This document shows positions 7,889 through 16,148 of a stretch of DNA of 52,399 nucleotides, in pieces. The position numbers were made by a program, and so were the translations under genes. Numbering within the stretch: the stretch's first letter is position 1; every line of letters starts with the position of its first letter. The notes under the pieces are model-generated. The model made no database searches, was not told where the DNA came from, and saw nothing but the letters and a program-made list of their open reading frames with translations. The stretch covers positions 1 to 52,399 of the forward strand of contig JAAUPF010000024.1 in the NCBI GenBank assembly GCA_012034575.1. The letters are read 5' to 3'. This DNA comes from Richelia sp. CSU_2_1. Lineage in GTDB: Bacteria; Cyanobacteriota; Cyanobacteriia; Cyanobacteriales; Microcoleaceae.

Positions 7889-8335
7889 GTGATTCCAGAA
7901 TTCGATGAAAACGGCAATCTACCACCAGGAGTTCATTTTTGTGAATGGGAGGAGTTTAACGAGAGATTTAATACTAATTTCAAAAGAAATAACATGATAG
8001 ATGGCTTGAAAATAGCAATGACTCAGCTAAAAGCAGCAGGTTGTAGGACTATTTATATTAATGGTAGTTTTGTTACCAACAAACCAGATCCTAACGATTT
8101 TGATGCTTGTTACGATGGCGAAACTGTAGACATGGATAATCTGAGAACTAATGCTCCTCGATTGTTCAATCATTTTGACAGAAATGCCCAAAAAGCCAAG
8201 TATAAAGGGGAGATTTTTCCCGCAGATCAGCCTGTAGGCAATTACGGCGATAATTCCTTTGAGTTTTTTCAAAAGGATAGAAAACACAGGAAGAAAGGAA
8301 TTGTAGCTATAGATGTAATGAGGTGGGAACCATGA
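7889..8335 (+). CDS. DUF6932 family protein, nucleotidyltransferase-like
   Basis: A 149-residue protein resembling DUF6932. The family opening IPEFDENGNLPPGVHFCEW is present, followed by a nucleotidyltransferase-like core: INGSFVTNKPDPNDFDACYD matches the GS-x-n-D-x-D pattern of the Pol-beta/MNT fold. The open frame reaches back to a TTG at 7796, but those codons run through HIP1 repeats. GTG at 7889 gives exactly the family start (VIPEFDENG) and has a GAGAGA stretch before it. The stop overlaps the next gene as ATGA. By analogy with MNT/HEPN and other NTase modules it could be the toxin or modifying enzyme of a two-gene module; this is inference. Confidence 0.75.
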   Translation: MIPEFDENGNLPPGVHFCEWEEFNERFNTNFKRNNMIDGLKIAMTQLKAAGCRTIYINGSFVTNKPDPNDFDACYDGETVDMDNLRTNAPRLFNHFDRNAQKAKYKGEIFPADQPVGNYGDNSFEFFQKDRKHRKKGIVAIDVMRWEP

Positions 8336-8850
8336 TTAAAGATGAATTTGAGTATGAAGTCAGCAAAGAATGGGTTGAAAAATTCAATAAAACTCTAGCG
8401 GCAATGGAGAGGGATGAAGAAGCAAAAAGAAAGGATTTTCTCAAATGGGATGCAGGTAGGGGGGCGATACAATGTCATTTGGATCAATTACATGAAGAAA
8501 TAGCGGAATATGAAAGATTGATTAACTGTGACAAGAGCGAGCCGATCGAAATTGTCGTTGAGAATTTGAATAAACTACCAGATGCTTTAATTAAAGCTCG
8601 GATTGCTGCCAAGATGAGCGAGCAAGAACTAGCCCAAATGCTAGGAATTGAGGAACAGCGGATTAAGGAGCATGAGGCTAAAAGTTATCAAAGTGCTAGT
8701 TTTTTGGAACTACTTGAAATTAGCTTTGCTTTGGGTGTGGAGTTTAAAACTGCTGTAATGCAGGTGGATTTTGAGCAGATCGAGGAACTCAAAGAAAGTG
8801 CAAAAGAATGGCACGAAAAAAGAAGAAAAAGGGCAATTAAGGTATCTTAA
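8332..8850 (+). CDS. XRE-type helix-turn-helix protein paired with DUF6932
   Basis: A 172-residue protein. The N-terminal ~90 residues are charged and helical (probable coiled coil: LHEEIAEYERLI). The C-terminal half holds an XRE/Cro-like HTH (IKARIAAKMSEQELAQMLGI, then RIKEHEAKSYQSASFLELLE). Start is set at ATG 8332, which overlaps the DUF6932 stop as ATGA and has a GAGGTGGGA Shine-Dalgarno; a GTG at 8323 is also open. Likely role: cognate antitoxin and repressor of the pair. The tail is strongly basic (KRRKRAIK). Confidence 0.78.
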   Translation: MIKDEFEYEVSKEWVEKFNKTLAAMERDEEAKRKDFLKWDAGRGAIQCHLDQLHEEIAEYERLINCDKSEPIEIVVENLNKLPDALIKARIAAKMSEQELAQMLGIEEQRIKEHEAKSYQSASFLELLEISFALGVEFKTAVMQVDFEQIEELKESAKEWHEKRRKRAIKVS

Positions 8851-8866
8851 ATAAATGCTGTTGATT

Positions 8867-8970
8867 TTGGAGAGCGATCGCTCTTATTTAAAAGGAAGCA
8901 GAAGGGCGATCGCCCTTGATGCGTGTTGGGGCGATCGCTCCGATAAGCAAAGAATAAGAAGGGCGATCGG
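8867..8970. repeat. HIP1-bearing repeat array, copy 4
   Basis: GGAGAGCGATCGCTC, then a unit nearly identical over about 55 bases to 7641-7695 (CTTGATGCGTG ... GATAAGCAAAGAATAAG). It closes the TA island and abuts the 3' end of the GTPase gene. Confidence 0.75.
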
Positions 8971-8974
8971 TCTG

Positions 8975-10339
8975 CTATGTGCTGTCCCGTTCCAGTAAGC
9001 CAATAATTTTATCACAGTATTGAAGTATGTCTATCTTATTAGAACAAGCCAAATTTATTTGACGACAGGAAGCTTGTTTAAGACGAACTTTCTCTTCAAT
9101 CTTTTTGCCCTCATCAGATGAAAGCTCTTTTGCACGTCCGTAACCATTATTTGATAATCCCCAGATGATAGCTATACCTTTGACGGAAAGAGTTTTCATC
9201 TGCTCTTCGTCGATCTTGATAGTGACAGTATCACCATCATCGAAGAAGACGAACATACTTCCCATAGCAGCCCCTATTGTTCCTCCAATTTGCGCCCAAG
9301 TCAGCGCCCCGGGTAAAGCACCTACTCCACCTGTTAGAACTCCCATGATTGTACCTCCCAAAATGGCTCCCATGAAAGCACTAACACCTCCTATAATTGC
9401 TGCTGCCCCGCTACCGGTACCTATCCTGCCAAGATAGTTAGCTTTTGGCTGCATCAGAAGAAGTAATTCATCTTTTGAAGTTGTCGGATGCTCTGCTGCT
9501 ACTTTGTAGAGATCGGAAACACAGTAGATGAATTCAGCAAGAGAGCCATTAATCTTACGCGCTACTTGTTCTTTGGCTTCTTCAACTTTTTGCGGTTTAT
9601 TAAAATCTCCTTTTGTAATAATAACAAATGCGTCTTCCGCACAATCTTTAATGAGAGAAGCGAGCATACTGCAAGCCTCTCGTGTTATCTCTAACTGTCT
9701 TTCCTTATATCGTTTTAGCCCTTCAAGAAACTGCGAGCGCTGTTCGGGATCTAGAATTTTGACAATCTCATCGTAGATTTGACTTATTTTTGCAGGATTA
9801 TCCCAGTGAGCATCGAAAACAATGATGCTATTAACAGATTGTCCTCTGAAGAATGTATTCCATTGTTCTACCCGATTTTCGACTTCTGTTGCGCTACTTG
9901 CTCTAAGTTCCTTTTCATATTGATTGATAATAGCTACAATTTTTGAGCATTTACGCTTAATAATAGAAAGTTCTCCTTTAAAACTGTCATCCGGCACAGA
10001 GCTTAAACTTGCAACATAAAGAACTAAATTACTCTTCTCCAGTGCCTTCATTGCTTTTTCATCATAAGTAATATCATCTTTATGTTTCTGCGGCATCTTA
10101 CAGTTAGGATTTTCATCCAGCATGTCAAGGTACATCTCCATAGCAGAAGCATTTTGAAAGCCAGGTGTATCTATAAAGTTTGCTTGTATTCCGTTAAAAT
10201 AATATGCCTGTTCTCGCTGCGAAACATTTGGTGAATCTCTGACTTCTCCAACAGATGCTTTCATCAAAGTTCTGATGAGAGTTGTCTTTCCTACGTTTGT
10301 GTGACCAGCGATAGCAATATTAATTTTTTGGGTGTCCAT
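8975..10339 (-). CDS. TRAFAC-class GTPase with glycine-rich membrane-inserting segment
   Basis: A 454-residue protein resembling Era/YeeP-type GTPases with a DUF3482-like C-terminal half. Visible: G1 P-loop GHTNVGKTT (residues 12-20), a switch-I region with conserved Ser/Thr, and G3 DTPG (57-60). At the G4 position there is NQYE (139-142) in place of NKxD, so guanine specificity may be altered. A glycine-zipper hydrophobic stretch of about 60 residues (roughly 305-365; GGVSAFMGAILGGTIMG) could insert into membrane, a layout seen in dynamin-like or colicin-like effectors. No neighbour on its strand; divergent from the vMAP-NB-ARC gene. Function unknown; a conflict or stress role is inferred from context. 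Confidence 0.8.
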   Translation of the reverse strand: MDTQKINIAIAGHTNVGKTTLIRTLMKASVGEVRDSPNVSQREQAYYFNGIQANFIDTPGFQNASAMEMYLDMLDENPNCKMPQKHKDDITYDEKAMKALEKSNLVLYVASLSSVPDDSFKGELSIIKRKCSKIVAIINQYEKELRASSATEVENRVEQWNTFFRGQSVNSIIVFDAHWDNPAKISQIYDEIVKILDPEQRSQFLEGLKRYKERQLEITREACSMLASLIKDCAEDAFVIITKGDFNKPQKVEEAKEQVARKINGSLAEFIYCVSDLYKVAAEHPTTSKDELLLLMQPKANYLGRIGTGSGAAAIIGGVSAFMGAILGGTIMGVLTGGVGALPGALTWAQIGGTIGAAMGSMFVFFDDGDTVTIKIDEEQMKTLSVKGIAIIWGLSNNGYGRAKELSSDEGKKIEEKVRLKQASCRQINLACSNKIDILQYCDKIIGLLERDST

Positions 10340-10515
10340 ATTAAAATTTTAATATAATTATTGGTGAATCTAAACTATATTTACCCGATCGAGCGAAAGT
10401 TTGTCTAGTAAAAAAATGTTCGATTTTGCAGATATTTTTGCGAGAAATTTACTTTTTTATATCTTTTTGTACGAAAATGTACGAAAATGTTGGCAGACAT
10501 AAGCTATAATACATA

Positions 10516-10605
10516 AGGACTTACGCAAAAATAATTCGGTCCACTATTGCTAAGGGTAAGGTGCGCAGTGTACACCCTACGAATAGAGTGACTTCGCCAG
10601 TTCCG
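10516..10605. mobile_element. MITE-A fragment upstream of the vMAP-NB-ARC gene
   Basis: It begins with AGGACTTACGC (the MITE-A terminal repeat) and carries a decayed core (AAGGTGCGCAGTGTACACC). The right end is degraded. It separates a candidate -10 box TATAAT (10505-10510) from the gene starting at 10635. A direct repeat TGTACGAAAA occurs twice at 10469-10489. Confidence 0.6.
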
Positions 10606-10634
10606 TATATAAAACCTCTCATTTCCCTGACCAG

Positions 10635-12005
10635 ATGAATCTTAAAGCAGTGTTAAACCTCGTGGATGAGATAGTATTTGCTAAAACGGGTCAGCATCTT
10701 GACGATTTGCAGGAAGCTGTACTGCGGGGAACTCTACAACGCGAGACATACAAAGAAATAGCGAAAGACTTTGATTGTTCTGAAAGTCGCATCAGGGAAA
10801 TTGGATCGGAATTATGGCGGATACTTTCAGAAGAATTAGGGGAAGATGTCAGTAAAACAAATTTTCGATCGGCAATGGAGAGATTCCAACTCTCCCTATT
10901 TTCAAATGTTGTACAAGATTATGTCGGAGCTGGTAGCATTAACATCTGTGGAGAAGGTAGACACCCGCCAGATATACCACACTCACCTAATGGAGAAACA
11001 TCCAATTCAAAACCAACTAAAATATCGCATCAAGATTTAAGCGAAATGCCGGAGTTGGGTAATTTCTTCGATCTCACCCCGCAACTCGACACCCTCACCA
11101 CCTGGATTCTACAACAACACTGCCGCCTCATCACCCTCACCGGCATGAGCGGCATCGGCAAAACATCCCTAGCAATCCAACTCGTACAGCAAATAAGACA
11201 CGAATTTGAATGCGTTATCTGGTGCAACATCGACGCATCCTGCACCCCAGATGAATTTGAACATAAACTAATCCAGTTTTTCTCCGAATCAGAAAAGCTA
11301 GATTCCCCCGCAACTAAGCCGAAACGCTTACCTCTAATTAAATATTTACAACAATATCGCAATTTAATCATCTTAGATGACCTGCAAAATATTTTCTGTA
11401 GCGGCGAATTGGCAGGTAAATACAAACCCGGCTGCGAAGAATATCGCTTCCTATTCAAACAAATAGAAACATTCTCCCATCAAACCTGCTTTCTGTTAAT
11501 CGGTTGGGAACAACCTAGAGAAGTTCCTCAACTCGCCGACGAAAATACTTCCATTCGCACCTTACAACTGGGTGGTTTAGACACCGCAGCCGCACGGGAA
11601 ATCCTGAAAAATAAAGGATTAGCAGAAACTGACAACTGGGATACTCTCATTCACCGCTATCAAGGCAACCCGTTATGGTTAAAAAGCATTGCAACTCTGA
11701 TTCTTGAGTTGGGAATTGGCGTTACTGAGTTATTACAAGATGATATTATATTGTTACCTGAAGATTTGAAAGATGTTTTACAACAGCAGTTCGATCGCGC
11801 TTCCGAAATAGAAAAACAAGTTCTCTCATTATTAGCAAAAGAAAGCGAAGCAGTCAACTTAGCAAAATTGCTCCAAAACGGACAAATACCACCATCAGAT
11901 TTAGTAAATGCACTCCAATCTTTATCGCGGCGATGCTGGATCGAAAAACAGGAAAGTCTTTACACTCTCCCACCTGTATTGAAGCAGTATATCAAAGGGT
12001 TGTGA
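10635..12005 (+). CDS. vMAP N-terminal HTH plus NB-ARC (STAND) ATPase
   Basis: A 456-residue signal-transduction NTPase. The first ~85 residues match the vMAP-N helix-turn-helix domain common in cyanobacteria (LQEAVLRGTLQRETYKEIAK, then CSESRIREIGSELWRILSE). A low-complexity linker (90-140) follows, then an NB-ARC core: Walker A GMSGIGKTSL (170-179), Walker B NLIILDDL (243-250), a GNPLWLKSIA segment equivalent to the GLPL motif (near 345), and a winged-helix-like end. The usual C-terminal sensor repeats (WD40, TPR or pentapeptide) are absent. The stop codon sits 1 bp before a MITE-B element, so the gene may have been truncated or may be a naturally short form. Confidence 0.85.
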   Translation: MNLKAVLNLVDEIVFAKTGQHLDDLQEAVLRGTLQRETYKEIAKDFDCSESRIREIGSELWRILSEELGEDVSKTNFRSAMERFQLSLFSNVVQDYVGAGSINICGEGRHPPDIPHSPNGETSNSKPTKISHQDLSEMPELGNFFDLTPQLDTLTTWILQQHCRLITLTGMSGIGKTSLAIQLVQQIRHEFECVIWCNIDASCTPDEFEHKLIQFFSESEKLDSPATKPKRLPLIKYLQQYRNLIILDDLQNIFCSGELAGKYKPGCEEYRFLFKQIETFSHQTCFLLIGWEQPREVPQLADENTSIRTLQLGGLDTAAAREILKNKGLAETDNWDTLIHRYQGNPLWLKSIATLILELGIGVTELLQDDIILLPEDLKDVLQQQFDRASEIEKQVLSLLAKESEAVNLAKLLQNGQIPPSDLVNALQSLSRRCWIEKQESLYTLPPVLKQYIKGL

Positions 12006-12137
12006 CTAACATTTTGCACCAATGCGATCGGGGGATTTTTCGTGGGGGAGGGCGGGTTTATTTAACCTGTCTGCTACCTTTAATGTCTTGGGCGAACCCG
12101 CCCCTACAGGTTTATTGACAGGAGTGCAAGATATTAA
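12006..12137. mobile_element. MITE-B, copy 1
   Basis: Ends CTAACATTTTGCACC (12006-12020) and AGTGCAAGATATTAA (12123-12137) are imperfect inverted repeats. The core has a GGCGGGTTTATTTAACCTG arm and a GAACCCGCCCCTACAGG arm that can fold back. It is the same element as 14265-14398, 15974-16116 and 50582-50718. It starts directly after the stop of the NB-ARC gene. Confidence 0.75.
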
Positions 12138-12289
12138 TCGACCTTAATAAATAAAGTTTGTAGTGTAGACTTAATTCCGCTCCGAATTAGGTGTTTCGTA
12201 AGTCTTGCGATCGAGCGTTGTTGCAAACAAACCCAGTCTCAAGTGAGTACATATTATATGCTAATAGCCGATCGCACCACAACACCCTC

Positions 12290-13231
12290 TTAACGCCAAT
12301 CATCCAATACAAAAACATCCGATCGACTGTAACCGCAATCGTTTGGCCTGTGCATTGCAACACCCGTAATTTCTGTCCGAAAATCCCGATCGAGCATTCT
12401 CAGATATGCTGCATTGCGACTCGTATTTATTCCCGCCCTCAGATGCAACATTTTTTGACTCGCCCCAAATGCTTCACACAGATCTAATAACTGCTCGAAC
12501 CTTTCGCCTGCACCTGTTCCCAGCCTCACCGCTCCAAATTTGACATAGCATACATCGCTGCCCGCTTCGCTACCCGCACCGCAATGACACACAGCAAATC
12601 CTGCTAAGCCTTTGTCATCCCACAACAATAAAGTATCGCCTAAATTTTGAATATTAACTGCTATAATTTCCCGCGATAAATCCAGCCCTTCATAAATAGA
12701 ATCAGTCAGTTGGTAACACTCTTTCAGACAGCTCGATCGCTCTTCTGGATTCAGTTCGGAATATTTGATTATCGGAAAATCTCGTTCAACAAAATCAATT
12801 GATTTTAACATCATGAAAGTCAGAAAACGCGGGTAGAATCCGAACTTTTGATAAAGCCCGTGGTGTTTCGGGCTGTTCGCAAAAGTAAATAAACCCGCCT
12901 GTCGCGTTTCCCATTCAGAAAAACGGTCGATCGTGCTTTCAATCAAACATTTAGCAATCCCTTGATCCCAAAAGCTAGGATGAACGCTCAGAGGTCCAAA
13001 AGAACCGACACTTCCCCAACAAATTGCTATATTCGAGCCAACTAACTTGCCATCAACTTCTGCTGCAAAAGCCCCTGTAGGATAGATGCGCGATCGAGTT
13101 TTAATGTAGTTTGCATCACTGCAAAAATCTGTAGGTTCCGGCAAGTTAATAAAAGTACCGAAAGCCAGTCGAAAAATATGCTCTGCCATCGGTAATTCAT
13201 CTTCGCGAAGCAGTCGGATAGAAATTTTCAT
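12290..13231 (-). CDS. GNAT family N-acetyltransferase
   Basis: A 313-residue protein with an N-terminal GNAT domain: MKISIRLLREDELPMAEHIF at the start, then GSFGPLSVHPSFWDQGIAKCLIE, which holds the acetyl-CoA pyrophosphate-binding V-x-P-x2-x2-G-I/G-x pattern, and HGLYQKFGFYPR, the closing motif. The C-terminal ~150 residues look like a degenerate second GNAT-like half. The open frame extends to 13318, but ATG 13231 overlaps the VOC stop as TAATG and begins at the domain, so it is chosen. Transcribed with VOC and probably the ABM gene. Substrate unknown. Confidence 0.85.
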   Translation of the reverse strand: MKISIRLLREDELPMAEHIFRLAFGTFINLPEPTDFCSDANYIKTRSRIYPTGAFAAEVDGKLVGSNIAICWGSVGSFGPLSVHPSFWDQGIAKCLIESTIDRFSEWETRQAGLFTFANSPKHHGLYQKFGFYPRFLTFMMLKSIDFVERDFPIIKYSELNPEERSSCLKECYQLTDSIYEGLDLSREIIAVNIQNLGDTLLLWDDKGLAGFAVCHCGAGSEAGSDVCYVKFGAVRLGTGAGERFEQLLDLCEAFGASQKMLHLRAGINTSRNAAYLRMLDRDFRTEITGVAMHRPNDCGYSRSDVFVLDDWR

Positions 13232-13665
13232 TAAAGTTTTTCCTGCACTGTAAATCCAATTTCTTGACCGTATGATAGTTCGAGAGTATGACCGTCTGGA
13301 TCTCGCAAAAAAGCCCAATAGCCGATCGGATATCCCGAATCTTTTGGTTCTTCAACTAATACAGCTTCTTGACGCGCCAAATCGCAGAGGGAATCCATAT
13401 ATTCCCGACTTTTGCAGCCAACTCCTAGGTGTGCCAAAGGAGACAAAACTGGATTGACTGACTCTTTTTGAATTAGCACAATTACAAAAGGGCGAGTGCC
13501 GTCCGAAAGCCAGACAACAGCAACACCTGCTTCGGCGTCGATCCGGCGGTGAATGGCCTGCATTCCCGCATATTTCGAGTAAAATTCAATACTGCGATCG
13601 ACATCAGAAACGGGTAGTGCGATGTGAGTTAAACCGATATCGATCGTTTTATGATTTGCGTCCAT
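13231..13665 (-). CDS. VOC (glyoxalase/bleomycin-resistance fold) family protein
   Basis: A 144-residue single-chain VOC protein with two beta-alpha-beta3 repeats. It opens with IGLTHIALPVSDVDRSIEFYSKYAGMQ (His of LTHIAL is a likely metal ligand) and the second repeat ends with FLRDPDGHTLELSYGQ (Glu ligand). Such proteins isomerise, cleave or sequester small molecules using a divalent metal. It is the upstream partner of the GNAT gene, coupled by TAATG overlap, which suggests a joint role in metabolite or antibiotic modification; the substrate cannot be told. Confidence 0.9.
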   Translation of the reverse strand: MDANHKTIDIGLTHIALPVSDVDRSIEFYSKYAGMQAIHRRIDAEAGVAVVWLSDGTRPFVIVLIQKESVNPVLSPLAHLGVGCKSREYMDSLCDLARQEAVLVEEPKDSGYPIGYWAFLRDPDGHTLELSYGQEIGFTVQEKL

Positions 13666-13703
13666 TTTTTGTTATTTGTTATTTGTCTTAAGTTTTTGGC
13701 TCA

Positions 13704-13994
13704 TCATAAAATAATTTCATAATGTTCCACTATCGGAAACGGATCGTAGAAATGGTGCAATAAAGAACGCCATTTTTGATAATCTGGCGATTGCCGAAAT
13801 CCCACAGTATGGTCTTCTAATCTCTGCCACCGTACAAGTAAAATATAACGATTTGCAGTTTCTATACAGCGTTGCAGCTCGTGAGAAATATACCCCGGCA
13901 TAGCAGAGATAATAGTTGAAGCTGTTTTGAAAGCGACTTCAAATTCCGCAGCCAGATTGGGCTTAATATCAAGAATTGCAACTTCCAATATCAT
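13704..13994 (-). CDS. Antibiotic biosynthesis monooxygenase (ABM) domain protein
   Basis: A 96-residue dimeric ferredoxin-like ABM protein. Typical pattern: ILEVAILDIKPNLAAEFEVAF, then STIISAMPGYISHEL, and a central RYILLVRWQRLEDHTVGFRQSPDY. These small enzymes oxidise aromatic compounds or act as haem-degrading or stress proteins. It lies 38 bp upstream of the VOC gene on the same strand, so ABM-VOC-GNAT may form one transcript. Confidence 0.9.
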   Translation of the reverse strand: MILEVAILDIKPNLAAEFEVAFKTASTIISAMPGYISHELQRCIETANRYILLVRWQRLEDHTVGFRQSPDYQKWRSLLHHFYDPFPIVEHYEIIL

Positions 13995-14052
13995 AGATTT
14001 AAATAGCCAAATGATAATTATAGCATCTCAAAGAGTTTGACAACACGTTAGT

Positions 14053-14246
14053 TTATAAAGTTTTGCGATCGACCGCCAGCAACATCTCTCTCTGAGGTGA
14101 ATCCTGCCTAAATTTTTCCTTGCTGCATTTTCTATCTGGGTGCGAAACATATCGAGCATTCCTATAACTTCTCTGTGTAATTCTATATATTCTTCTCGAT
14201 CGAACGCCGAATAATTACCGTGCGCAATTTCATTCCTTGTTTTCAA
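14053..14246 (-). pseudogene. HEPN nuclease remnant (MAE_28990/MAE_18760-like)
   Basis: Only the C-terminal part of a HEPN-type RNase remains. The catalytic R-x4-H signature is visible as RNEIAHG, followed by the helix YIELHREVIGMLDMFRTQIENA. The N-terminal portion is missing and a MITE-B element begins 19 bp upstream of the remaining frame. The called frame ends in a Cys-rich nonsense tail. Adding one A to the A5 run (T5 on plus, 14113-14117) gives a more natural charged C-terminus (KFRQDSPQREMLLAVDRKTL) stopping at 14053. So it is both truncated and frameshifted. Confidence 0.65.
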
Positions 14247-14264
14247 AAGCTTGATATCAATTAA

Positions 14265-14398
14265 TACTGAGATCTTGCACCAGTCGCAATAACCTGTAGG
14301 GGCGGGTTCTCAACAGTCACAGAAGGTAGCAAATAGGTTAATAAACCGCCCCACCCCACCAGAAAACCTCTTATTGACATTGGTGCAAGATGTGAGTT
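14265..14398. mobile_element. MITE-B, copy 2 (inverted orientation)
   Basis: Best-preserved ends: ACTGAGATCTTGCACCA at the left and TGGTGCAAGATGTGAGTT at the right (inverted, about 15 of 17 matching). The internal GGGGCGGGTTCTCAACAG and GGTTAATAAACCGCCCC arms match copy 6 on the opposite strand. About 134 bp, no ORF. Confidence 0.82.
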
Positions 14399-14500
14399 TA
14401 ACCGGACACAAGCTGAGTTCAGATAATGAGGTTCAAGCTAGTCTGAAAAAATGTTAAAATATCTCAACAATTTGCAGTAAAATTTTTAGGAGAAAAACTG

Positions 14501-15891
14501 ATGACTTTACTCACAGAAAATTCTCAATCGTCTAATAACACGGTCAGTAAATTTCCTGAAGGCCCTAAGAATTCTAAATTTTTACGTACAGCGCGAATCA
14601 TTATGAATCCTCTGGGTTACTTAGAGGAAAAATACCAGCAGTACGGTGACATTTTTAGCCATGAATTCAGCAGTTTTCCCCGCCAAGTAATTGTCAGTCA
14701 CCCTCAAGGAATTCAAGAAATTTTTACAGCGGATTCTAAGTTATTTGAATCCGGCAGCGGAAATCAGATAGCGCTACCTTTAGTAGGTCGAATTCGTTAT
14801 TGTTACTAGATGGCGATCGGCACCTGCAGCAGCGAAAGCTTTTAATGCCGCCTTTTCACGGCGAACGCATGAAAACCTACGGAAAAATCATCCGCGATAC
14901 CACTGAAAAAGTAATTCAAAATTGGACTCCGGGCAGCACTTTTAAAGCGCAAGCTAAAATGCAAGAGATTTCATTGGAAGTAATTTTGCACGAAGTTTTT
15001 GGACTTAGCGAAGGAGAACGCTATCGAGAAGTTCAGCGAATAATTGTGAAAATGCTCGATGTTTTTAGCAATCCTTTGAGCGCTACTTTTTTGTTTTTCA
15101 AAGGGCTGCAAAAAGATTTAGGTGCTTGGAGTCCTTGGGGGAGATTTTTAGAGGGGCGGCGGCGTTTAGATGAACTGCTTTATCAAGAAATTAGCGATCG
15201 CAAAGCTCAATCTCAACCTTTGGGAGAGGATATTTTGAGTTTGTTAATTTCAGCGCGAGACGAGGCGGGGGAACCGATGAGCGATGTGGAATTGCGCGAT
15301 GAGTTAATGACTATGTTATTTGCAGGTCACGAAACTACTGCTACAGCTTTATCCTGGGCTTTGTATTGGATTCACTACGTCCCGGAAGTTCGCGAAAAGT
15401 TGCTGCAAGAACTGAGTGGAGTTGATGTCGAAAATGCGGAGGCGATCGAAATTACTAAGCTGCCGTATTTGAATGCAGTTTGTTCGGAAACACTGCGATT
15501 TTATCCGATTATTTTCTTTGCTTTTCCGCGCATTTTGCAAGCTCCAATGCAGTTAATGGGTAACAATCTTCCTAAAGGTATCATGCTTTCTCCTTGCATT
15601 TATTTGGTTCACCACCGAGAAGATATTTACCCGGAACCGAAGCGTTTTAAACCGGAACGTTTTCTCGAACGGCAATTTTCGCCCTATGAATATTTCCCCT
15701 TTGGTGGAGGGAACCGCCGCTGTATTGGCGCGGCATTTGCGATGTTTGAAATGAAGTTGGTATTGGCAAAATTGCTGTCGCGGTATTCGTTAGAACTTGC
15801 CGAAAAAGGTCCGATTTTAGCGGTACGTCGCGGTTTGACGATCGCACCGAAGGGGGGAGTGCGCCTGCGGGTAAAAGCCCGTTTGTCGTAG
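14501..15891 (+). pseudogene. Cytochrome P450, CYP110-like, frameshifted as assembled
   Basis: Haem monooxygenase of the cyanobacterial CYP110 type, probably acting on fatty acids, alkanes or terpenoids. The first frame (14501-14809) encodes the N-terminal proline-rich and substrate region; the second (from about 14793) carries DGDRHLQQRKLLMPPFHG (C helix), the I-helix AGHETTATA, the E-x-x-R motif ETLR and the haem loop FGGGNRRCIG with its Cys ligand. Adding one A at 14791-14792 restores an uninterrupted protein of about 463 residues (reading GRNSLLLLDGDRH). The start ATG at 14501 has AGGAG seven bases upstream. All catalytic motifs are intact, so the lesion is either very recent or a sequencing error. 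Confidence 0.88.
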
Positions 15892-15973
15892 GGTAAATTG
15901 TAGGTTGGGTTGAGGAACGAACCCTCCGCTTCACTCCGCCCAACTTCTGAGGTTGCTAGTTGGGTTTCGCTGT

Positions 15974-16116
15974 ACCTAACATCTTGCAGCAATGTCAGGG
16001 GGTTATTTGGGGATTATTTGTGGGGTGGGGGCGGGTTTATTTAACCTGTCTGCTTCGTTTTTGGTCTTTGGCGAACCCGCCCCTACAGGATTATTGAAAG
16101 GCGTGGCAGATATCAA
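15974..16116. mobile_element. MITE-B, copy 3
   Basis: Left end CCTAACATCTTGCAGC (15974-15989) and right end GGCGTGGCAGATATCAA (16100-16116), with the conserved GGGCGGGTTTATTTAACCTG and GAACCCGCCCCTACAGG arms between them. It lies between the P450 gene and the 3' end of the coiled-coil cluster. Confidence 0.75.
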
Positions 16117-16148
16117 TTTACGATGCTGCCTCAGCTATAAATTGCGGA

